A stretch of DNA of 64,000 nt from CAYRXM01 sp964449465 (GTDB lineage Bacteria; Chloroflexota; Anaerolineae; JAFGEY01), in contig CAYVBK010000020.1 of assembly GCA_964449465.1 (NCBI GenBank), forward strand, positions 1 through 64,000, read 5' to 3'. Shown in pieces: positions 8,982 through 18,050 of the stretch. The first letter of the stretch is position 1; each line of letters starts with the position of its first letter. The position numbers were made by a program, and so were the translations under genes. The notes beneath the pieces are model-generated. The model was not told where the DNA came from. It saw only the letters and a program-made list of their open reading frames with translations, and did no database searches.

Positions 8982-10085
8982 ATGGCATATCAAGCACGCT
9001 TTGTAGAACCTGATGTTCACTATCAACGGCTCAAATCAGAGATTGATTCGACCATACAAGATGTCCTGGCACGAGGTGACTTGATTTATCGCAAGGATTT
9101 GAAGCAGTTTGAGAAAAATCTGGCCGCTTTTGCAGGCACACGCTATGCTGTAGGACTCAACAGCGGCTTTCACGCCCTGCATCTTTCACTCATTGCTGCC
9201 GGTGTTGGACCAGGTGATGAGGTCATTGTGCCGGCGCACACATTCGTCGCCAGCGTTTCGGCCATCGTGTTGGTTGGCGCCAAACCGGTGCTGGTGGATG
9301 TGACCGAGGATTACAACATGGATATGGACGCCTGCGAGCGAGCCATCACGCCCTGCACCCGCGCCGTGATGCCGGTGCATCTAAACGGTCGCCTGTGCGA
9401 TATGGGCCGGCTGATGGCGCTGGCCGAAAAACACAACTTGATGATCATCGAAGATGCGGCACAGGCTTTGGGTGCAACCTACAAGGGCAAAAAGGCTGGT
9501 TCTTTTGGTCTGACCGGCTGCTTTAGCTTTTATCCGTTCAAAGTGCTGGGTGCTTTGGGCGATGCCGGTGCCATCACCACTGACAATGAGGAAATTGCGA
9601 TCAAGGTGGCGCGTCTGCGTTACAACGGCGAAGATCGAGAGACGGGCGAATATCACTATCATGGTTTTACCTGTCTGCTGGACAACCTCCAGGCGGCTGT
9701 GTTGGATGTAAAATTACGTCACCTGCCCGGTTGGCTGGAACGTCGTCGTCAGGTGGCCGAGTTGTATCGTCAAGGGCTGGCAGGTGTGGGCGATTTGCGT
9801 CTGCCACATTTTCCGGGCGAAGCATATTATGACATTTATCAGAACTATGTCATCCGCGCTCAGCGACGCGACGAGTTGCGACAGTATCTCAAAGAGAATG
9901 GCGTAGAAACGCTGGTTCACTGGCCCAAACCGATGTGGGAACATAGAGGGTTGGAATTGGGGGAGCATCATTTGCCTGAAACCGAGGCAATTTGCCGCGA
10001 GGTCATTTCACTGCCGATGAACCCTGAAATCGGCGATGAAAATGTAGCCTATGTCATTCAAATCATCCGCCAATTTTATGCATAG
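8982..10085 (+). CDS. DegT/DnrJ/EryC1/StrS sugar aminotransferase
   Basis: 367 residues from ATG 8982, behind a good ribosome site (GAGGAG near 8969); the in-frame TTG at 8976 is less likely. Fold type I PLP enzyme: VIVPAHTFVASVSAIVL, the aspartate of IIEDAAQALGATYKGKKAG, and the PLP lysine in SFYPFKVLGALGDAG. DegT enzymes transaminate a keto group of a nucleotide-bound sugar, here probably the product of the SDR at 5989 and perhaps the TPP enzyme at 6965-8951. Confidence 0.93.
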   Translation: MAYQARFVEPDVHYQRLKSEIDSTIQDVLARGDLIYRKDLKQFEKNLAAFAGTRYAVGLNSGFHALHLSLIAAGVGPGDEVIVPAHTFVASVSAIVLVGAKPVLVDVTEDYNMDMDACERAITPCTRAVMPVHLNGRLCDMGRLMALAEKHNLMIIEDAAQALGATYKGKKAGSFGLTGCFSFYPFKVLGALGDAGAITTDNEEIAIKVARLRYNGEDRETGEYHYHGFTCLLDNLQAAVLDVKLRHLPGWLERRRQVAELYRQGLAGVGDLRLPHFPGEAYYDIYQNYVIRAQRRDELRQYLKENGVETLVHWPKPMWEHRGLELGEHHLPETEAICREVISLPMNPEIGDENVAYVIQIIRQFYA

Positions 10086-10097
10086 AGGAGAAGGGGC

Positions 10098-11303
10098 ATG
10101 AAACCGCTTTCACGCCGCACGCAACCGTTCCAGGAGTCTGTTATTCGCGAAATGACACGATTGGGAGACGAAACGAACGCGGTCAATCTTTCGCAAGGGC
10201 TGCCGGATTTCGATTCGCCGCCGGCTGTGTTGGCGGCAGCGGTGGCTGCCATTCAAAGTGGCGACAATCAATATACCTTTCCGTTCGGCTCGCCCGAGTT
10301 TCGTGAGGCTATCGCTGCCAAGTCGGCCCGTTACAATCACATCCCAGCCGATCCAGAAACCGGGGTCACGGTCACGTGCGGCGTCAGTGAGGCGATCATG
10401 TCTACCATCCTGGCGCTCACCGAGTCGGGCGACGAGGTTATCATCCTTGAACCCTGGTATGAAAACTATGTGCCAGATTGCCGGATGGCGGGTGCTTTTC
10501 CTCGCTTTGTTCCGCTGCGCGAACCAGAATATTCATTTGATCCTGACGAATTGCGCGCTGCTTTTAACGAGCGAACGCGGCTGATTCTGATCAACACCCC
10601 GCACAATCCCACCGGGCGCGTTTTTACCCAGGCTGAGTTGAGCGTCATTGCCAACCTGTGCCAGGAATTTGATGTCATTGCCGTCACCGATGAAATTTAC
10701 GAACACATCTTGTACGATGGTCGTCAGCATATCAGCATCGGCAGCGTGGATGGGATGCGTGATCGCACTGTCACCATCAGCGGGTTGGGCAAGACCTATG
10801 CCGTCACCGGCTGGCGCGTGGGTTGGATTGTGGCTGCACCGCACCTGACTGCCCTCGTCCGCAAGGTGCACGATTATTTGACCGTATGCGCTCCTGCGCC
10901 CTTTCAAGCCGCCGGCATTGTTGCATTGGGCTTGCCCGAAAGCTATTACGCCGATATGCGCGCTCAATACACAACGCGGCGAGATGTTTTGATCGGCACG
11001 CTCGACAAAATGGGCATGCCTTACAGCCAGCCTCAAGGGGCCTATTATGTGATGGCCGACTTTGCCAGGATGGAATGGCGGCGCGATCCGGCCTGGAGTG
11101 CAATGTGGAGTCTCGACCGTGCCTTTGCCGAATATATGGCGCGCCAGGTTAGCGTGGCCGTGGTGCCGGGATCGAGCTTTTACGCCGGTTCGGGTGGACA
11201 AACCCGCGTGCGGCTCAATTTTGCCAAAAAAGAGGAAACACTGCGCGAGGCAGCTCAACGTTTATTGGCAAATCTGCGGTTGGGAGCAGCCTCAGCGACA
11301 TGA
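10098..11303 (+). CDS. Class I/II PLP aminotransferase (aspartate/kynurenine aminotransferase-like)
   Basis: 401 residues behind GAGGAG. Fold type I blocks: NLSQGLPDFDSPP, YTFPFGSPEFREAIA, INTPHNPTGRVF, AVTDEIYEHILYDG, and the PLP lysine in SGLGKTYAVTGWRVGW. These match the branch holding MtnE/YbdL, kynurenine aminotransferase and AspC-like enzymes. In a glycan cluster it may supply an amino acid substituent, but an unrelated housekeeping role is equally possible. The stop overlaps the next gene by 4 bp. Confidence 0.9.
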   Translation: MKPLSRRTQPFQESVIREMTRLGDETNAVNLSQGLPDFDSPPAVLAAAVAAIQSGDNQYTFPFGSPEFREAIAAKSARYNHIPADPETGVTVTCGVSEAIMSTILALTESGDEVIILEPWYENYVPDCRMAGAFPRFVPLREPEYSFDPDELRAAFNERTRLILINTPHNPTGRVFTQAELSVIANLCQEFDVIAVTDEIYEHILYDGRQHISIGSVDGMRDRTVTISGLGKTYAVTGWRVGWIVAAPHLTALVRKVHDYLTVCAPAPFQAAGIVALGLPESYYADMRAQYTTRRDVLIGTLDKMGMPYSQPQGAYYVMADFARMEWRRDPAWSAMWSLDRAFAEYMARQVSVAVVPGSSFYAGSGGQTRVRLNFAKKEETLREAAQRLLANLRLGAASAT

Positions 11304-12154
11304 ACAACGAGTATCAACCTCGATCTTTTTGGAATGAGCGATTTGGCAAATATGGTCATACTGGCGAAGTAGATGGCATGCTCTATGCCTATGATCAGCC
11401 GCAGCGGATCAGGGCTATTGGGAAAACTCTGGTGCAGGCCGGTGTGACTATCCATGATCAGACCAAGATATTAGATTTTGGTTGCGGCACGGGCGACCTG
11501 ATCGAATCGTTCTTGAAACATGGACAGCCAGAAATCACTGCCATAGACATCAGCGACGAGACCATTCGCCATGTACGGCAAAGGTTTGCTGTTTATCCTA
11601 ACGTCGCGGCCACTACTGCTGCTGTGCAAGATATCGGATTCTTGCCTGCATCCTTTGATCTATCCATTGGCATCAATGTCCTGCAACATATCATTGATGA
11701 ACAAACCTTTGCCTGCGCTATCGAAGCCATTTTGCGCGTGACCAAAACAGGCGGGCATATCATGACGATGGATTTCGCGCCGTTCTGCGTCCAAGACCGT
11801 TTACCTGCATCGTATGTGATTGTGCGCTCACGGCAAGAATATGTCGAGGCTTTTGAAAGCCGAGGCTGTCAGCTTGTTTACGAGTTTGGACTACCCCGCA
11901 TAGGCGTTCGTTTGTATCGCACCATTTATCAAACAGTCGCCCGGCTGGCTAGAAGACAGGGCCGCTCCAAAATGGCTCCCTCATCAACCGCGCTATTGCC
12001 CGGCAGTCCCTCTCGCCTCAAATCCAGGCTCAACATGATGATCAAAACTATTGTGCTGACTATGGCTTTGCCGTTCGATTATTTGCTGGCGCCGTTTCCT
12101 GCCCGCCATACCGATATGAGAATCTTGCTCTTTGAGAAAAAGGTAAGCGTGTGA
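11300..12154 (+). CDS. SAM-dependent methyltransferase (class I)
   Basis: 284 residues starting at the ATGA overlap at 11300. Motif I is ILDFGCGTGDLIESF, the acidic strand-2 end is EITAIDISDETIRHVRQRF, and motif IV is LSIGINVLQHI. The C-terminal segment (about 220-284) is basic and hydrophobic, and could lie at the membrane. The surrounding sugar genes suggest methylation of a glycan component. It is AT-richer than asnB downstream. Confidence 0.83.
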   Translation: MNNEYQPRSFWNERFGKYGHTGEVDGMLYAYDQPQRIRAIGKTLVQAGVTIHDQTKILDFGCGTGDLIESFLKHGQPEITAIDISDETIRHVRQRFAVYPNVAATTAAVQDIGFLPASFDLSIGINVLQHIIDEQTFACAIEAILRVTKTGGHIMTMDFAPFCVQDRLPASYVIVRSRQEYVEAFESRGCQLVYEFGLPRIGVRLYRTIYQTVARLARRQGRSKMAPSSTALLPGSPSRLKSRLNMMIKTIVLTMALPFDYLLAPFPARHTDMRILLFEKKVSV

Positions 12155-13356
12155 AGCGATTGCTATTCATCTACTACATGTTCCCGCCGATGGTGGGAGG
12201 CTGGCGGGCAATGGGATCATTTGTCAAATATCTGCCCGAACTCGGCTGGCAGGCCACTGTGCTTTCTGCGGCTGACACCGTGAGCTATCCCAAAGATTAC
12301 AGCACGCTGGCCCAGGTTCCCGACTGGGTCGAGGTTCATCGCGTTGGGCACAGAGAAAGACCGAAAAGATTGCAAGCTTTGCTCAACAGGCTGCGCATCA
12401 ACATGGACTTTCCCGACTCGTTCAAAGGCTGGTATGGGCCGGCCTTGCAAGAGAGCAGGAATATCATACACAGCCAAAAAATAGATGCGATTTTTAGCTA
12501 CGGTCCCCCTTATACGGCTCACTTTGTGGCCATGCAACTCAAACAAGAGTTCAAAATTCCATGGATTGTTGGTATGGCCGATTTATGGTCGGGCAACACC
12601 TTTCTGCTGGATGCCCTGATCTCGCCATTACGAGCATGGCAAACATATCGCATCCAGGCTGGCGAACGCCGATTATTGGAAAATGCTGATCGGGTTATGG
12701 TTCGCTGCTGGGATCAACAACGGCAGTTGTGTGCTTGGCAAAGTATTTCTCAAGACGCGATTACGGTGATCAATCATGGCTATGATGAGTCGGATTTTGC
12801 AGATCTAAAGCCTTATGCACTCTATCCGGACAAGTTGACCGTTACCTATCTCGGTAGTTTCTATCAACAATATCGCGAGCCATTTATGACCCTGTTTGAA
12901 GGTTTGGGACAGGTGAGTCAGGAAAGTGAAGTTATTCTGATCGGGCAGGGAGTCAATGTACCAAATGTTAACAGCGATAGGTTGACGCGTATTTTGTACC
13001 TTCCACAGAAAAAGGCAATGGCTTTGGGTGGGGGGAGCGATTTCTTGTTGGTTCTGATGCCACCCACTGCCCGGTGGACTATGATGAAGTTGTATGATTA
13101 TCTACGACTTGGCAAACCGATTCTGGCTCTTGTTCCTGAAGACGGCGACATTGCTCGAATTATTCGAGAGGCTCGGGCCGGTTTTATCTTGTCCTATGAT
13201 CCGGTTCAAATGCAACAGCAACTCCGAACCATTGTTGATGACTGGCGACAGGGTAAATTCAAGGATTTCAAGCCCGACCCGGCTTATGTGGCCCAGCTCG
13301 AACGAGGCATCCTGACCAGACAACTGGTGAATATCTTTGACGAGCTGACAGCTTGA
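12151..13356 (+). CDS. GT4-like glycosyltransferase
   Basis: 401 residues from a GTG that overlaps the previous stop. The N-terminus KRLLFIYYMFPPMVGGWRAM is the acceptor domain start of a GT-B subgroup found in EPS clusters. DAIFSYGPPYTAH and the C-terminal VTYLGSFYQQYREPF mark the two halves. The classical EX7E motif is not obvious, so the family assignment is less firm than for its neighbours, and divergent family members are often left unnamed. It is translationally coupled on both sides. Confidence 0.75.
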   Translation: MKRLLFIYYMFPPMVGGWRAMGSFVKYLPELGWQATVLSAADTVSYPKDYSTLAQVPDWVEVHRVGHRERPKRLQALLNRLRINMDFPDSFKGWYGPALQESRNIIHSQKIDAIFSYGPPYTAHFVAMQLKQEFKIPWIVGMADLWSGNTFLLDALISPLRAWQTYRIQAGERRLLENADRVMVRCWDQQRQLCAWQSISQDAITVINHGYDESDFADLKPYALYPDKLTVTYLGSFYQQYREPFMTLFEGLGQVSQESEVILIGQGVNVPNVNSDRLTRILYLPQKKAMALGGGSDFLLVLMPPTARWTMMKLYDYLRLGKPILALVPEDGDIARIIREARAGFILSYDPVQMQQQLRTIVDDWRQGKFKDFKPDPAYVAQLERGILTRQLVNIFDELTA

Positions 13357-13376
13357 AGAAGGAAATTAATTCGCCT

Positions 13377-14504
13377 ATGCGCATTGCCATGCTCCTCACC
13401 AATCCCTTTCGTCCCGACCCACGCGTGCACAAAGAGGCGCGCAGCCTGGCGCAGGCCGGTCATGCCGTCACCGTCATCTGCTGGGATCGGCAAGGCGAAT
13501 TTGCGCCGCGAGAGCAAATAGATGGTTTTGAGTTGCGGCGGCTGGTCGTTCGCTCTAGCTATGGGGTCGGCACACGTCAACTGCTCTATCTGCCGCGCTT
13601 TTGGCTGGCCGCACTCCGCGAACTGGCCGCGCTCAAGCCAGACGTTATCCATTGTCACGACCTAGACACCGCCTTGCCCGGCTATTGGTATGCCCGGACC
13701 CATCACATCCCCTGGATTTTTGACGCCCATGAGGCCTATCCCGAAGCCACTCTCGACCTGCGAGTCAATCGCGTCATTTATTACGGGCTGTTGTGGCTGG
13801 AGCGGCAGATGGTCAGACGCGCCGTGCGGGTGATTACGGTGGGGCATTTGTTGGCACAGCGGTTTGCCGCAATGGGTGGACGTGTGGTCGTGGTCGGTAA
13901 CTATCAGCCACTGGCCGATTTTGTTGCTGACCAGCCGATTACCCGCGCCCAACCCGGTCTCCGGCCAGATGAGTTTGTGGTGGCCTATATCGGCGGCTTT
14001 ATTCGCATGCGCGCCATTCTTCCGCTGATCGAGGCCACAGAATGTACTGACGCGGCCACTGTCTTGTTATTGGGCGATGGACCACAGCGGCCTCAGGTCG
14101 AAGCGATGCTGCCCACCCATCCTCGTGTGCGCTATCTGGGGTGGGTACCGCAGAATCATGTTCCCGCTTATACCCGCCTGGCCGACGTGATCTATTATGG
14201 GATGTATGCCGCCGACCGCAATGCCCAATATAGCTCGCCCAACGCGCTGTTTAATGCGCTGGCGGCCGGCAAGCCGGTGTTAACGACCAATGTGGGGGAA
14301 ATTGCCCACATTGTGCGTCAAGAGCAGTGTGGTTTGGTCGTTCCAGAGCCGACCCCACGGGTTTTGGCTCAAGCTATCGAACAATTGCGCGACCCCGCCC
14401 TTTATACCACGATGGCTGCCAACGCTTACTGTGCTGCCCAAGAAAAATACAACTGGTCGGCGGCCGAAGCCGCCCTGTTGCAAATTTATCAAGAGATGGC
14501 CTGA
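13377..14504 (+). CDS. Family 4 glycosyltransferase
   Basis: 375 residues from ATG 13377, which gives the usual first strand MRIAMLLTNPFRPDPRVHKE and lies about 11 bp after AGAAGGAA; a TTG at 13353 overlapping the preceding stop is the alternative. Acceptor-domain blocks PDVIHCHDLDTALPG and PWIFDAHEAYPE and the donor-domain FNALAAGKPVLTTNVGEI are typical of GT4. It ends 3 bp before asnB. Confidence 0.88.
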   Translation: MRIAMLLTNPFRPDPRVHKEARSLAQAGHAVTVICWDRQGEFAPREQIDGFELRRLVVRSSYGVGTRQLLYLPRFWLAALRELAALKPDVIHCHDLDTALPGYWYARTHHIPWIFDAHEAYPEATLDLRVNRVIYYGLLWLERQMVRRAVRVITVGHLLAQRFAAMGGRVVVVGNYQPLADFVADQPITRAQPGLRPDEFVVAYIGGFIRMRAILPLIEATECTDAATVLLLGDGPQRPQVEAMLPTHPRVRYLGWVPQNHVPAYTRLADVIYYGMYAADRNAQYSSPNALFNALAAGKPVLTTNVGEIAHIVRQEQCGLVVPEPTPRVLAQAIEQLRDPALYTTMAANAYCAAQEKYNWSAAEAALLQIYQEMA

Positions 14505-14507
14505 GCT

Positions 14508-16391
14508 ATGTGCGGTATTGCCGGCATTTTGACCTTTGACTCGAGTCCCGTCGCCGCCGACACAATCCACAAGATGACTGATGCCATTCGCCATCGCGGG
14601 CCGGACGATCAGGATATTTACCTGGAAGGCTCGTTGGCGCTGGGACACCGCCGGCTGTCCATCATTGACCTTTCGCCAGGGGGACATCAGCCGATGGCCG
14701 GGCCGGATGGTTCGACCCATATCGTCTACAACGGCGAGATTTATAACTATTTGGACTTGCGCGCCGAACTCGTCGCACGCGGCCATCAGTTCAAATCGCA
14801 CAGTGACACCGAAGTGATTTTGCACGCTTACCAGGAATATGGCTGCGAGTGCCTCAGCCGACTGAATGGCATGTTTGCCTTGGCACTGTGGGACAGTCGC
14901 CAACGCCGTCTTTTTTTGGCCCGCGACCGTATGGGTGTCAAGCCGCTCTATTTCTACCGTGACGCGCGCCGCTTGATTTTTGCGTCCGAGATCAAGGCCA
15001 TTCTAGCCGCGCTGGAATCTACTCCGACCGTCAATCATCGCCTGCTCTATGACTTTCTCACCCTGGGCGTACTCGATCACACCGACGAAACATTCTTTGC
15101 CGGAATCCACAAACTGCCTGCGGCTCATGGGATGCTGATTGAGCCGAATGGACAGGCACAGGTCCAAAGATACTGGGATTTTGAGGTCAGCAACGAGGTG
15201 GCGCGGTTGACTGACAGTGAGGTGGAAAGACGCTCGCAGGCTTTTTGGGAATTGTTCACCGATGCGGTGCAGCTGCGGCTGGTGAGTGATGTGCCAGTGG
15301 GGTCTTGTTTAAGTGGCGGGCTGGATTCGTCGGCGGTGGTGTCGGTGATTGCCCGGCTCATTCGCCAGAATCAGGCTGTCTCGGTCGGCCCGCGCCAGCA
15401 GACCTTTTCGGCCTGCTATCCCAACGCTGCCATTGACGAGCAGTGCTATATGGATCAGGCCGTTCAATGGACTGGCGCACAGCCCTGGCGCGTTTTTCCG
15501 CAGCCGCAGAAATTTATCGAGGACCTGCCGCAACTCATCTGGCATCAAGAAGAGCCATTTGCCGGCGCCAGCATCTATGCTCAGTGGGAGGTGATGCGCC
15601 TGGCTCGTGAAAAGGGCATCATTGTTTTGTTGGACGGACAGGGCGCCGACGAGCAGTTGTTGGGCTATCGCAAGTTTTACGCTTTTTATGTCCAAACTCT
15701 GCTCAGACAGGGGCAGTTTGGCGCCGGCCTGCGCGAGTCGCTCTTGCATTTTGGCAACTGGAATGTGCTTCGAACGCTGCAACTGCGGCGCGGCCTGCGT
15801 TACCTGCAAGGTCGGCGCATGGGCTCCAGATCAGTCGCCGACCGGCTGTTGCGCGACTCGTTTGCCGCGTCGTTCAGGGCCGAACCATTGAACATTGGCG
15901 TCGAAAGCACGCTGGCCGCCCGCATCAAATCCGACCTGACCCGGTTCAGCCTGCCGGTGCTGTTGCGTTACGAAGACAAAAACTCGATGGCTTTTGGGCG
16001 CGAATCGCGCGTGCCGTTTCTGGATTATCGCCTGGTGGAATATGTCGCCGGCCTGCCGCTCAACCTCAAGCTGCGCGATGGCTGGACCAAGTATTGTCTG
16101 CGGCGCGGCGGGCGCGGCTATATGCCCGACATGATCCTTCGCCGCCGCGACAAGATCGGTTTTGCTGCGCCCGAAGACGAGTGGTTTCGCCGTGCTTTGC
16201 AACAGCTCATTCGCCAAGCCTTCGAGTCTGCTTTGTTCCTGCCGCACCTGGTCAATGTGCAAGAACTTGTCGCTCAGTTTGATGCTTTTTGCGCCGGTCG
16301 CCGCCCCTTGCTTTCCGGCGAGTTTTTCTTTCGCTTTTTCATCGTCGAACGATGGGCGCAGGTCTTTCAACCGGACCTCGGATGTCTCTAG
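14508..16391 (+). CDS. asnB: Asparagine synthetase (glutamine-hydrolysing)
   Basis: 627 residues. The N-terminal class II glutamine amidotransferase domain begins MCGIAGIL with catalytic Cys2 and includes HRGPDDQD. The C-terminal synthetase domain carries the PPi-loop SGGLDSSAVVSV. The normal reaction is Asp + Gln + ATP to Asn + Glu + AMP + PPi. AsnB copies inside EPS clusters often amidate a sugar carboxylate instead, which fits this place. Odd point: the TAG stop at 16389-16391 lies inside the left end of a palindromic repeat (16388-16517), so the repeat appears to have inserted at or just before the original stop and may have changed the last residues. Confidence 0.93.
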   Translation: MCGIAGILTFDSSPVAADTIHKMTDAIRHRGPDDQDIYLEGSLALGHRRLSIIDLSPGGHQPMAGPDGSTHIVYNGEIYNYLDLRAELVARGHQFKSHSDTEVILHAYQEYGCECLSRLNGMFALALWDSRQRRLFLARDRMGVKPLYFYRDARRLIFASEIKAILAALESTPTVNHRLLYDFLTLGVLDHTDETFFAGIHKLPAAHGMLIEPNGQAQVQRYWDFEVSNEVARLTDSEVERRSQAFWELFTDAVQLRLVSDVPVGSCLSGGLDSSAVVSVIARLIRQNQAVSVGPRQQTFSACYPNAAIDEQCYMDQAVQWTGAQPWRVFPQPQKFIEDLPQLIWHQEEPFAGASIYAQWEVMRLAREKGIIVLLDGQGADEQLLGYRKFYAFYVQTLLRQGQFGAGLRESLLHFGNWNVLRTLQLRRGLRYLQGRRMGSRSVADRLLRDSFAASFRAEPLNIGVESTLAARIKSDLTRFSLPVLLRYEDKNSMAFGRESRVPFLDYRLVEYVAGLPLNLKLRDGWTKYCLRRGGRGYMPDMILRRRDKIGFAAPEDEWFRRALQQLIRQAFESALFLPHLVNVQELVAQFDAFCAGRRPLLSGEFFFRFFIVERWAQVFQPDLGCL

Positions 16392-16517
16392 GAGGCCGCT
16401 GAAAAAGTCTATTTTTACCACAAAGGACATCAGGAACACCGAGGTTTACGATACTTTTGGCTCGCTAGAAATTCTTTGTGTCCTCTGTGTCTTGGTGGTG
16501 AGCCGGTTTTTCAGCAG
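16388..16517. repeat. MITE-like palindromic repeat, copy 1
   Basis: About 130 bp beginning CTAGGAGGCCGCTGAAAAAG and ending GGTTTTTCAGCAG, an imperfect inverted repeat that can fold into one long hairpin: TACCACAAAGGACA on the left answers TGTGTCTTGGTGGTGA on the right. A second copy lies at 51226-51364 with the same ends and inner blocks. It has no coding capacity. The right terminal CTCCTAG present in copy 2 is missing here, so this copy is slightly truncated. Confidence 0.85.
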
Positions 16518-16576
16518 ATCGGCTTTGTCAGGCATAGCCAGAGCGAGTATAATAATAATATCCGTTTGGAGACACA

Positions 16577-16792
16577 ATGCTGCAGCAGACATCATCCGGT
16601 TCTGCCAGGATCATCTCGCTGAACCGGGGTTAACTGATTTAACAACTCGAACGGATTGCCCGCCAGGTTCAGGCTGATCATGCCTGTGTGCAAGATGTGC
16701 GGCTGTTTGGTTCTGTCGCATGGGGCGACTGTACCGGTTGCAGCAAGGAAATCCTTTTGTATCTCAAATTTATGCCACGAGCCAATCTTTGA
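16577..16792 (+). pseudogene. Frameshifted nucleotidyltransferase-domain gene
   Basis: The remnant is spread over three frames. An ATG at 16577 (MLQQ) stops soon, another frame continues DIIRFCQDHLAEPGLTDL, and a third, from 16643 to TGA 16790, continues QLERIARQVQADHACVQDVR then LFGSVAWGDCT. LFGSVAWG is the Gly-Ser active-site motif of minimal nucleotidyltransferases, and the metal-binding DxD that should follow is absent. Two indels therefore separate the parts. A TATAAT at 16553-16558 may be its old promoter. It lies directly downstream of the repeat and just before the next start codon. Confidence 0.65.
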
Positions 16793-16796
16793 TCTG

Positions 16797-18041
16797 ATGC
16801 GTATCCTCTATCTCAGCCAGTATTTTCCCCCCGAAGTGGGGGCCACTCAAACCCGCGCCTATGAGATGGCGATGGGCCTGGTTGGCGCCGGGCATCATGT
16901 CACCATGCTCGCCGAAGTGCCAAACCATCCCGAAGGGGTGATCCGGCCCGAATATCGCCGCCGTTTTTGGACGCGCGAATCGCTGGACGGCATAGACGTG
17001 ATTCGGGTGTGGGTCAAAACCTCGCCGGTCAAGACCATGCGTACGCGCATGGCCTTTTATCTTAGCTATATGATCAACGCGGCCCTGGCCGGGCTGCTCT
17101 GGGCGCGCGGCCGCTATGATGCCCTCTATGCCACTTCACCGCCGCTGTTTGTTGGCGGGACGGCCTTGTTTTTGAGTGTTTTACGACGTATTCCGCTGAT
17201 CTTTGAAGTGCGCGATCTGTGGCCCGAATCGGCGGTGGCGCTGGGTGAGTTGCGCAGTCCGCGCTTTGTTCGCTGGGCCACCTGGCTGGAGGAGAGTTGC
17301 TACCGTCGCGCTCGCCGGGTGGTGGTGGTGACACAAGGCATCCGCGACCGGCTGATTGAGCGCGACATTCCGGCCGACAAGCTGGCTCTGATCCCCAATG
17401 GCGCTAATACCGACATGTTTCAACCGCAGCCGCAGGCCGGGCAGCAGGCGCGCCGCGAGTGGGGTCTGGATGACCGTTTTGTGGTCTTGTATGCCGGTAT
17501 TCACGGCATTGCGCAGGGGCTGGAAACCGTGCTGCAAGCGGCTCAACAACTGGCCGATGCGCCGCACATCCATTTTGTCTTGATCGGCGACGGCCCTTGC
17601 AAGGCCGACTTGCTGCGGCTCAAGGATGAGTTGGCTTTGACCAATGTGACCATGCTTCCGGCGCGACCGCGCGACCAGATGCCGGCCTGTCTGTCGGCGG
17701 CCAACCTGGCCCTGGCCCCTCTGCGTCGTCTAGAGTTGTTCAAGGGCGCGCTGCCGTCCAAGATGTTTGACGCCTGGGCCTGCGGTTGCCCGGTGCTGCT
17801 CAGCATTGACGGCGAAGCGCGGCAGGTTTTGCACGAGGCGCAAGGCGGCGAGTTTGTGCCGCCCGAATCGGCCGGCGAAATGGCCGCGGCCATCCGACTG
17901 CTGGCTGCGCAGTCCGATGTGTGCCGTCAATATGGCCTGAACGGGCGGCAATTTGTCGAGCGACATTATTCACGCCAGGCTCAGGCCCGGCAACTCGTCG
18001 CCCTCTTGGCCGATACAAGCCGGGATTCTGGCGCAATTTGA
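16797..18041 (+). CDS. WbuB-like family 4 glycosyltransferase
   Basis: 414 residues from ATG 16797; the open frame extends upstream to 16656 but that part covers the nucleotidyltransferase remnant in another frame. The N-terminus MRILYLSQYFPPEVGATQTR, the block VTMLAEVPNHPEGVI and the C-terminal LYAGIHGIAQGLETVL are characteristic of the GT4 group with WbuB (fucosaminyl transferase of O-antigen and capsule synthesis). It is separated from the main cluster by the repeat and pseudogene and is followed closely (9 bp) by the GH3-like gene. Confidence 0.88.
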   Translation: MRILYLSQYFPPEVGATQTRAYEMAMGLVGAGHHVTMLAEVPNHPEGVIRPEYRRRFWTRESLDGIDVIRVWVKTSPVKTMRTRMAFYLSYMINAALAGLLWARGRYDALYATSPPLFVGGTALFLSVLRRIPLIFEVRDLWPESAVALGELRSPRFVRWATWLEESCYRRARRVVVVTQGIRDRLIERDIPADKLALIPNGANTDMFQPQPQAGQQARREWGLDDRFVVLYAGIHGIAQGLETVLQAAQQLADAPHIHFVLIGDGPCKADLLRLKDELALTNVTMLPARPRDQMPACLSAANLALAPLRRLELFKGALPSKMFDAWACGCPVLLSIDGEARQVLHEAQGGEFVPPESAGEMAAAIRLLAAQSDVCRQYGLNGRQFVERHYSRQAQARQLVALLADTSRDSGAI

Positions 18042-18050
18042 GGTGAAAGG

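Noticed and set aside
16553..16579. TATAAT before the MLQQ start as promoter of a living gene
   Set aside because: The downstream reading frame is broken by two frameshifts, so it is at best a relic.
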